This document shows, in pieces, positions 57,080-64,000 of a stretch of 64,000 nt of DNA. The number at the start of each line of letters is the position of its first letter. Position 1 is the stretch's first letter. A program made the position numbers and the translations under genes. The stretch spans positions 26,853,741-26,917,740 of the forward strand of contig CM041465.1 of the NCBI GenBank assembly GCA_023213395.1, given 5' to 3'. The notes beneath the pieces are model-generated. The model did no database searches. It was not told where the DNA came from and saw only the letters and a list, made by a program, of their open reading frames with translations. The DNA comes from Cycas panzhihuaensis. Lineage: Eukaryota; Cycadophyta.

Positions 57080-57440
57080 GATTGCTGAACTTCACAGGTC
57101 TGCAAAATCTTCTATAGAGATCCAATTGAAGTGATTCCAATTGTCAAAGATGGGGCTCTGAGTCTACTTTCCAGCACAAAAACCAGCATCTAATTTGGAT
57201 GCCGTATGAGGAAGTTATTGCTGTTTTAGTGAACAGCAGTTATTTTTAGTAAGAATTCTGGAAAAATATAATTTCCTAACTTTGCGGGGCTGTCAAAAAT
57301 GTTCCAGAACTCATTTGGACCTGATTCCACTTTCTGAAGATGAAGCTCTGAGTCTAATTTGCAGCACAAAAATTGGAACTCCATTTCGACATCGTGGGAG
57401 AAATTTATTGCAGATTTAGTGAAGAGTACTTTTTTTTGTA
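57080..57440 (+). repeat. Imperfect ~190-bp tandem repeat in the C7 leader
   Basis: GGGGCTCTGAGTCTACTTTC at 57152 and GAAGCTCTGAGTCTAATTTG at 57342, with matching flanks on both sides (CACAAAAACCAGCATC against CACAAAAATTGGAACTCC, and TTATTGCTGTTTTAGTGAA against TTATTGCAGATTTAGTGAA). Confidence 0.75.
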
Positions 57441-57581
57441 TTAACAAAAAAAAAAAAAAAAATGAAGAAAATTTCTTCCTTTTTATAAGGCTTAAAAGCC
57501 CATTGTAAAAGTGAGAAAAAAAAACACCTGGATCGGAGCAATATCCGGTGTCCTCACTCACTTATTGAGCATTGCATTTCA

Positions 57582-57670
57582 GCACTCTAAAATCACTCAA
57601 AGCAAGCACTCCAAAGACACTTCAAGCAAGCACTTCAAGCAAGCACTCCAAAAGCACTCCAAGCAAGCAT
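57582..57670 (+). repeat. AAGCAAGCACT(C/T)C short repeats in the C7 leader
   Basis: Four or more copies of AAGCAAGCACTCC or AAGCAAGCACTTC with spacers of a few bases. Confidence 0.75.
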
Positions 57671-58329
57671 TATTTTCAGTTAATGTACGTTTGATGCAAT
57701 TCGATAATCTTTTCACTCTTCCTAAAAGGAGCATCACGCACGCTATTTTCCACCATCTTGTACTGTTCACACACTCGCCAAGGTTGAGATACCTTGGTTG
57801 GCGAGAATCTTAGTGCCATAAAGGAGGTGTGGGTTTCAAGTTGGGTCTGGACTAAACCGGAATATTGGTGAGGTTTGGTTAGCCATACCATCGTGCCTCA
57901 ATCAGGGATCATCCCGATAACCAACCGGAAAAGCGAAACTTTAATACAAGATTAAAATATACCCAATCCAATATCCGTCATAGCCATGGGTATGCATGTA
58001 CCACTCTTTAGAGGAGGTATATACGCTCATTGGTGAACTGTGTGAGGATTGGGAGTACCTAGGCTCCGTTGTGACTTGGATTTCATCACCAAGCATGATT
58101 GCGGGTATCGCGGGTGAAGGCCAAATTAATTCTACTAGAAGCCTAGGCATCCCTTCAACAACTTCAACTACACGTTGGACACAAGTTAGAGGTTATTGGG
58201 TTGATTACGCATCCTACATTCGAGCTTCAAGTTGTGTAATCCTAATGATGTCAACTTCTACATTGGCCTCTGATCTTGTATATTGATCACTTACTTATTT
58301 GTAAAAGTGATCCATAGTGTAATCACAAT

Positions 58330-58462
58330 CATAGTGCTTCTCATATTCTGCTGTCGGGGTTAATATTTGCCACAAGTGTTAGTGGCCAATTTTTATCATA
58401 GTTCTTCTCATATTCTGCTGCGTCGGGTTAATATTTGTCACAAGTGTTGGTGACTTTTCTCT
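58330..58462 (+). repeat. 67-bp tandem repeat before C7 gag
   Basis: CATAGTGCTTCTCATATTCT starts at 58330 and recurs at 58397 as CATAGTTCTTCTCATATTCT. Each unit ends ACAAGTGTT(A/G)GTG. C3 holds a decayed version near 25500-25590. Confidence 0.75.
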
Positions 58463-58616
58463 AAGTTGCTCCCTTCATCTTTGAGCAACCATTCTCACTT
58501 CTTCTTCCTTCTTCTACACTACTTCATTACATTTCCCATTTGTAAATAGTGATCGGTCATTTATTACCATCACTTTTATAGTCCCTTGTTCATTTCTTCC
58601 CTTCTAAAAAGACACA

Positions 58617-59545
58617 ATGTCTTCACAATTCAAGCAAAATGTGAACTGCATTCTAAAAGGGAAAGAAAATTGGGACATGTGGTTCATCGTGTCGAAATCC
58701 GCAAAGTATGAAGGTCTATGGAGAGATCACTTACAACCTACACCACTGTTGCATTCTGACTACCACAGCTTTCAGCAGAGGTGCTCAACCGCTCCCATCG
58801 AAGCTAAACGCTAATGGGAACTTGATGATGATAAAATCCGTGCAGGGATACTGCTTGTCACTGATTATTCCCTGCATAATCTCATTGATGAAGCTGTACA
58901 TGATACAGCATGGAAAGTTCTTGAAGTTCTTAAGAAGAACTTTGACACTAAATCAGACTTAGAATTTGTTCACTTAGTGCTGAAGATGAACAAATTGAAA
59001 ATGCAAAAAGGACATGCAAGTGAGACAATCAATCTCCTTCGTCCAATCAAGCAAGCCATTGATAAAGATTTTAAAACTCAATGCATTACATGGGCTTTCT
59101 TGATTCGGTCATGTCTCCATATCCCGATTATAAAAATCTATTGGGAGTCTTCAATCGTGGAACTTTAAAGACCCTAAACTTTGAGGATCTTCTTGATAAG
59201 TTCATTGAATTTGATAAGACCTTTGATACCAACTTTGCCACTACATCAGATCCAATTGATGCTGCTTTTGAAGTGGAAGAAGATCTTTGTTACACCAAAA
59301 ATCAAGGTCAATACTCTCGTAGAGGTGGTAATTCCCGAGGAAGAGGAAGTGGTAGACAACAAGGACAACGTCCTCTTAGTCAACAGGCTCCTCAATTCCA
59401 ACAAAAACAGTCTCAAGGCCAAGGGCAAAATAATCAACTTTGGACCTAGATCCGATGTCGAGACAATCCAGCCGTCTAATACTTGGTGGAAATCAAACAA
59501 TCGTGTGCCAAAGGTGTAATAGAAGAGGACATTATGCCAAAAATT
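58617..59545 (+). pseudogene. C7: gag with intact zinc knuckle but several frame changes
   Basis: ATG at 58617: MSSQFKQNVNCILKGKENWD, then WELDDDKIRAGILLVTDYSL, AWKVLEVLKKNFDTKSDLEF and INLLRPIKQAIDKDFKTQ, a copia gag core. Around 58.74 kb the frame slips and returns; near 59.09 kb it changes (LDSVMSPYPDYKNLLG, RGTLKTLNFEDLLDKFIEFD). Then a Gly/Arg/Gln-rich segment (SRRGGNSRGRGSGRQQGQRP), then another change at about 59.44 kb. The zinc knuckle VCQRCNRRGHYAKNC (59502-59546) has all CCHC ligands. Shadow ORFs: 59181-59519 and the minus-strand one. Confidence 0.8.
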
Positions 59546-60089
59546 GCGAGCGCCACCAACAAACTACCAAGTTATCAACAGCCATGGTGCACATAATGTT
59601 GATAATACTTCTTTTGAAGATGCTTTTGGTGGAGCAATTTGCTCATGCACACCTTCAAAGAATTGGGACCACTTCATCAAATGTTGTTGATAGATCCACT
59701 AAGTATATTGAGGCTCATTGTGGCTATGCTTATTCACTTTTGCCTTCACCACTTGGAGTTGCAAATAGTGGTACCTCAAATACTTCATCGTGGATCATGG
59801 ATCTCGAGCAACACAACACATGACTTGTCATCGCCAGATTCTTTCAAGATTTTGACTACGAAGTTCGTGGTGTTGTACACATGGTGAGAAATCATCTCAC
59901 CCGATCAAGGACTTGGAGCAGTTTGCACAAACTCCTGTGCCTTCCAGATTTTACACTTGTTGATGTTTTATATATTCTCGCTCCGGGCGGAATCTGCTCT
60001 CCCTGTCCACCCTTGTCTCTCGTGGATTTGATCTGAGTGTAACTGCAAACAATCAAACTCTCTGTGTCATTCACCCTCCTTCAAATGCT
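59546..60089 (+). pseudogene. C7: protease region, frameshifted at the active site
   Basis: The lead-in is GVANSGTSNTSSWIMD at about 59.76-59.80 kb, where copia elements have the D-S-G-A motif. Directly after the Asp a missing base shifts the frame (LEQHNT then stop), while the other frame continues the family text (HMT, then LLCLPDFTLVDVLYIL near 59.95 kb). Another change lies near 59.6 kb. The minus-strand ORF 60074-59892 is a shadow. Confidence 0.65.
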
Positions 60090-61560
60090 GTGGTTATGAC
60101 CGGAATTCTTGATGGTAAACTTTTCCGCCTAACTAGCTCACCATCCTCTGAAGTCAATTATGTTGATGATGAATTTATTTTTACCACAACCCTGACTCCT
60201 CAAAAGTTGTCCCAAGCAGCTCTATGGCATGCTCGTATGGGCCATATCAAAATTGATCGTTTAAGAGAACTACAAGACACTCTTCCTGGTTTGCCTAAGT
60301 TCCCCTCCAAGCCCTTTAAATGTGAAGCATGTATTATTGCTAAATCTCAAAGACAACCCTTTCCTCGTAGTCAGTGGAAATCTACCCAACCTTTGCAGCT
60401 TGTACACTCAGATATATGCGGTCCTATGCCCATCCCTTCTATTAAACAGAAATGGTACTATATTACTTTCATTGATGATTTTACCAAGAAAGTATGGGTT
60501 GCTTTTCTTGCAAGAAAGATGAAGCTTTTTCTATGTTTCAAGCTTTCAAGGCCCGCGTGGAAAATGAATCTGGATTCAAGATCAAAATACTCAGAACTGA
60601 CAATGGTGGCGAGTACACATCCAATGAGTTTGAATCGTACCTACGTCAACGTGGAATCAAACATCAGACCATCATTGCGGTACACCCCAAAATGGAGTTC
60701 TTAGGCGTATGAACAGGACCATCATGAATATGGCTAGTGCTATCTTTGGTATATAAGAATGTCCTATCTATCTTTGGGCTGAGGCTATCTGGACTACTGT
60801 GTATTGCATCAACACTGTTAGTCCCTCCAAGCTCGGCCCCTCTCCACATGAAATGTGGTATGGACAAACCCCCTCTATCTCCCACTTGAATTTTGGCTCT
60901 ACTTGGTAGGCTCATATTTTGCAGGCACATAGAACTAAGCTCCAAGATAGAGCCATCAAAGGCATCTCTGTCGGAGACCCTATGGACAAAAAGGGATACA
61001 AGGTTTTATACCTTGAGGCGCAAAATCATCATCACTAGAGATGTTATCTTTGCAGAGGCGAAGATCAATTACTCGAGACTTGACTCAAGACGCCTTCATA
61101 TCGATTTAATGATGCTCTCGAATTTGATGTCCAGTTCCAAAATTTAGGGGAGATCTTTGACAGATGCTTAAAATCTTGGAATCGACAATAGAGCCTCGGA
61201 GGATACAAGTGTGACTCCAATCCAATGTGTACACATCCAAAGACCATCATTTGTGAGCGACCAAGTTGACAAAGGCAAAGCCATAGCAGAAGGATCATCT
61301 TCTCCAACATCCGTGGTGGCCCATCTTCTCGACATCGTCAACTTCCTCCGTGCCAAATATTTCACATGATCCTTTTCGTGATCAAAGCGAAGACCAAGAG
61401 GTTGTGGAAATGAAAACCTCATTCCCAACTCGAGGTTTTCGTGAAGCCTACCGACTACACAAGGACATGCGACCGGATGAGGTAGGCAAAGCGGCACTAG
61501 AAGTGCCCATAGAGCAAGGATGCATGAATCACTTTCCGTTGAGCTTGAACCGTGAGCGCA
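60090..61560 (+). pseudogene. C7: integrase and linker to RT
   Basis: The GAG-pre-integrase part reads ALWHARMGHIKIDRLRELQD and FKCEACIIAKSQRQPFPRSQ (zinc ligands H, H, C, C kept). The core has LVHSDICGPMP, YYITFIDDFTKKVWVAFL and a frame change at about 60.51 kb, then LRTDNGGEYTSNEFESYL. Near 60.69 kb a one-base loss shifts the frame, and the catalytic Glu position reads Arg (NGVLRRMNR). Integrase is therefore dead in two ways. From 60.75 to 61.56 kb the linker and start of RT (VPIEQGCMNHFPLSLN as a shifted reading) carry more frame changes. Confidence 0.78.
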
Positions 61561-63080
61561 TCTTGCTCTTAATGAAGAGCCCCTAACGTACAAGAAGTCG
61601 TAAAGCATGTGGCTTGGAGAAATGCCATGAACGAAGAGTATCAATCTCTTATTAAGAACGGTACATGGGAGCTTGTTGATCTACCACTTGGAAGAAAGGT
61701 AGTTCAAAATAAATGGGTGTTCTTAATAAGTATAAATCGGATGGCACCCTAGAAAACACAAGGCGAGGTTGGTAGCAAAAGGATTCACGCAAAGGGAAGG
61801 CATTGACTACTGAAATCTTTGCTCCTACAACCAAGTGGCCTACAATCGAACTCTAATAGCCTTGGGCGCTCAGCGAGGTTGGAAAATCCACCAACTCGAT
61901 GTTAAGACCGCATTTCTCAATGGGGACCTTAAAGAAGAAATTTACATGGCTCGGCCAAGGATACGAGATTGATGATCGGGAGCATAAAGTTTGTAGGCTC
62001 AAAAGTCCTTATCTGACCTAAAGCAAGCCCCTCGTGCTTGGTTTACCAAGTTGTCTGAAAGAATGAGGCAACTTGGATATGAGGTTGTGACTATCAAGAT
62101 ATTGATGCAACATTATTCATCAAGCGCCAAACTGATAAAGTCACTTACCTCTTAATCTTTGTGGATGACATGCTCATAACGGGGAATAGTGAGCAGTGTA
62201 ATCGGCCGGTGAAGAAGGACCTTGCTAAAACTTTTGAATTGTCTGACCTCGGGTTGATGAAATATTACTTGGAATTGAAGTAACTCAAAAGGATGGCAAA
62301 ATCTTTCTCTCCTAAGAGAAATATATCAATGACCTGCTGACAAAGTTTCAGTTGGAAGGTGCTCGACCGTGGATACACCTATGGAGCCTAATATTAAGCT
62401 CTCGGTTGATGGTGACAATAGGGAGGCAGACGCAACACTCTCTGAGCAACTTGTAGGTAGTCTCATCTATACTACCAACACAAGGCCGGATATTGCACAC
62501 TCTGTTGGCATTCTTGCAAGATTCATGACAAATCCTAAGCGTAATCATTGGCAAGTCGCACACGAGTGTTGAGGTACCTAAAGACGACTAGCAAATATGG
62601 TGCATTGTATGAACCCAATGCGTAATTTAAACTTTATGCATACAGGACTCGAGACTTTCTTGGGAGATAAAGACACGGAAGATCTACGTGCAGGTACGTA
62701 ACATTTCTTGGAAAGACCAATATCATGGAGATCCAGACGGCAAAAGATAGTTGCAGACTCAAGCTATGAAGGCGAGTACATTAGCTTACGAGACAAGCAA
62801 GGAGGTGATATGGCTTAGAAAATTGTTGAATACATTAAATGCCACCCTAACAAGTTCTACTAGCTTACATGTAGATAATCAATCTACAATCTAGATGGCT
62901 AAAAATCACATGTATTTCATGATCGTACCAAACATATAAGTACAAAAGTCCACGAGATTAGAGAACTAGTTTATGATGGCACAATTCAATTGAGTCTTGC
63001 CCCACAGATCAATCGGCGATATCTTCACCAAACCACCAAGAGGGTGAAGTTTGAGCGATTCAAAGCAACTCAGCCTTAGG
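61561..63080 (+). pseudogene. C7: reverse transcriptase and RNase H
   Basis: RT: NAMNEEYQSLIKNGTWELVD, LPLGRKVVQNKWVF, then frame changes near 61.72, 61.82 and 61.95 kb. The palm then reads YLLIFVDDMLITGNS (62.15-62.19 kb, both Asp kept) and LAKTFELSDLGLMKYYLE. RNase H: LVGSLIYTTNTRPDIAHSVG (62.45-62.52 kb), further shifts, EVIWLRKLLNTLN, VDNQSTI, IFTKPP and the stop near 63080. Every block is recognisable, but no run longer than about 70 codons is open. Confidence 0.78.
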
Positions 63081-63523
63081 GCCTCCATCTCTGACTGATT
63101 GAAGGAGGTGACAATAGGACCATCATACTCTGTCTCATGCGTGAGAGCCCCTTGTGGGCGGAAGGACAAGAGTAAGTCTCGCTCTATCCCATTCGTGAAA
63201 ACCCCATGTGGGCGAAAGGATAAGGGTTGTATCATTTTGGAAAATCGGAACTGTGAAAACCCAAAGGGCATGGGGATGACCAAATGGTATATGGAGACTC
63301 AGTAGATTTCAGTTACAAAATTTATTGTACTGATTGGCTATCTGGCTACATTTAAAGAGCTGCCTGAGCCAAGTTAGTAGATTAGAAAATTTGTGGGTTT
63401 TCTTCCCCATGAGGGTTTCCCATAAAAGTATCATACTAGTTTGCTTTGTAAGAGGCTCAAATGAAGACCTCATAGGATAGAATAAAATAGAATGAAATGA
63501 CCTTCTACCATTAAGGGGGAGAT
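63081..63523 (+). other. C7: 3' UTR with three repeated motifs and polypurine tract
   Basis: Three related segments, 63141-63172 (GTGAGAGCCCCTTGTGGGCG..), 63195-63226 (GTGAAAACCCCATGTGGGCG..) and 63254-63279 (GTGAAAACCCAAAGGGCATG..). Each can pair CCCC with GGGC as a small hairpin. Polypurine tract TTAAGGGGGAGAT at 63511-63523. ORFs here (63099-63305 and the antisense ones) are chance. Confidence 0.7.
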
Positions 63524-63821
63524 TGAAAAGGGTTAATGACATAAGGTCATTACATTAGTTGATTATTTCGAAAAAGGGTCTTAAGTGAACTTTAAATTAG
63601 ATCACTTAAGTGAAATGCACTTTCATGTGCATTATGTGTAATTTCATTTCACCTAACCCAAATGCTCCCTCTCTCAATATAAAAGTAAAGCTCAATGGAG
63701 GAGATTCATTCTTTACCTCCCCATTTTGTGAGAGCTACTTTCTTTCTCTCAAGTCTCTCTTGCTCCCATGTTTGCCTTTGTGTTTAGTGCATGGAGATGA
63801 AGGATAGATCCACTCTTTTCA
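63524..63821 (+). repeat. C7: 3' LTR, 298 bp
   Basis: Identical to 56270-56567 except one base, followed by target copy GTAAG at 63822-63826. Confidence 0.93.
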
Positions 63822-64000
63822 GTAAGAGACGATCCAAAGGGCTATCAAAAAGGCAAAAATGGAGACAATACGCGTCAGGCTCCCTGCCTATATAAGAAAA
63901 ATTGATGAAAACAGGATTCATTTTCACGAGTTCTCAAGCGAATCCAGAGCCATTTCCTTATGCAGTAGAGCGCTACTTGACTTCGAAGGCACGCGAAGGG
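63822..64000 (-). pseudogene. G6: continuation of pol beyond the C7 insertion
   Basis: After the right target copy the sequence of G6 resumes on the minus strand. I cannot recognise a domain in any frame of these 179 bases; the assignment rests on the perfect target duplication of C7. Confidence 0.4.

Larger units (their letters stand above)
56582..58616 (+). other. C7: 2-kb 5' leader with internal repeats
   Basis: No gag before 58617. The region holds an imperfect tandem repeat of period about 190 (57080-57440, each unit with GCTCTGAGTCTA.TTT.CAGCACAAAAA). It also has an A18 run near 57447-57463, a cluster of AGCAAGCACT(C/T)C repeats (57582-57670) and a 67-bp tandem repeat (58330-58462). 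Small ORFs (56569-56889, 57511-57813, 57996-58286) are not conserved in C1 or C3. Confidence 0.6.
56270..63821 (+). mobile_element. C7: young Ty1/copia element, 7552 bp
   Basis: 5' LTR 56270-56567, primer site 56570-56581, leader of about 2 kb, gag from 58617, protease, integrase, RT, RNase H to about 63080, 3' UTR, polypurine tract 63511-63523, 3' LTR 63524-63821. Perfect target copies GTAAG (56265-56269 and 63822-63826). LTRs are both 298 bp and differ at one base. Despite this the coding region has frame changes in every domain. Confidence 0.92.

Noticed and set aside
58617-60712. Possible domesticated copia gag or integrase gene
   Set aside because: The region is flanked by intact LTRs and a target duplication, and has frame changes in each domain, so it is an element, not a host gene.
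1-64000. Endogenous pararetrovirus (caulimovirus-like) sequence
   Set aside because: No movement protein or coat protein motif was seen, and every RT block has LTRs, integrase or copia/gypsy RNase H text next to it.
1-64000. Host protein-coding gene, miRNA precursor or rRNA/tRNA gene
   Set aside because: All long or conserved frames belong to gag-pol remnants; remaining ORFs are short, unconserved between element copies and without domains.

Overview
The window looks like nuclear DNA of a plant with a large, repeat-filled genome. The evidence is Ty1/copia and Ty3/gypsy elements with plant-type primer sites (TGGTATCAGAGC, matching the 3' end of initiator Met tRNA), 5-bp target duplications, and very old nested insertions. 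I cannot name the species; a gymnosperm or another giant-genome plant is a guess. I found no host gene, tRNA, rRNA, CRISPR array or bacterial-type operon. Essentially every base I could classify is retrotransposon or retrotransposon debris. I use the labels G1-G6 (gypsy) and C1-C7 (copia).

Layout. (1) 1-16134, plus strand: three nested copies of a Tat-like gypsy family with LTRs of about 2.7 kb. G1 (pol end and 3' LTR) sits in the LTR of G2. G2 (LTR remainder and gag) is interrupted by G3 (complete 5' LTR, gag, protease, RT, RNase H), which is cut off at 16134. (2) 16135-22644, minus strand: copia C1, 5' LTR to RNase H, cut at the same point. (3) 22645-24717, plus: remnant copia C2 with a 551-bp internal tandem duplication and its own 3' LTR. 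(4) 24718-42613, plus: copia C3, opened by two insertions. These are chromovirus-like gypsy G4 (27944-34309, TSD ttggc) and minus-strand copia C4 (36173-41497, TSD cacaa/cacag). (5) 42614-45542, minus: 5' half of copia C5. (6) 45640-47385, minus: 3' part of copia C6. (7) 47394-56269, resuming at 63822-64000, minus: two more copies of the Tat-like family, G5 and G6. A solo LTR of the C4 family (48929-49579) lies inside the G5 LTR. (8) 56270-63821, plus: copia C7, the youngest insertion, with 298-bp LTRs that differ at one base and TSD gtaag, sitting in G6.

None of the elements can make its full protein set. How they died differs. C4 and G4 keep one long reading frame (G4 with a single shift in gag) and are broken almost only by TAG/TAA codons, as expected from cytosine deamination. 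C7 has almost identical LTRs but a reading frame shattered by small indels, so it was probably copied in trans when already defective. The Tat-like LTRs share regulatory architecture that simple homology of coding domains does not explain: paired palindromes upstream of a TATA box, and an intron-like donor/acceptor pair in the transcribed leader. Their pol ends in a second RNase H with no room for integrase after it. These points are the best candidates for something undescribed.
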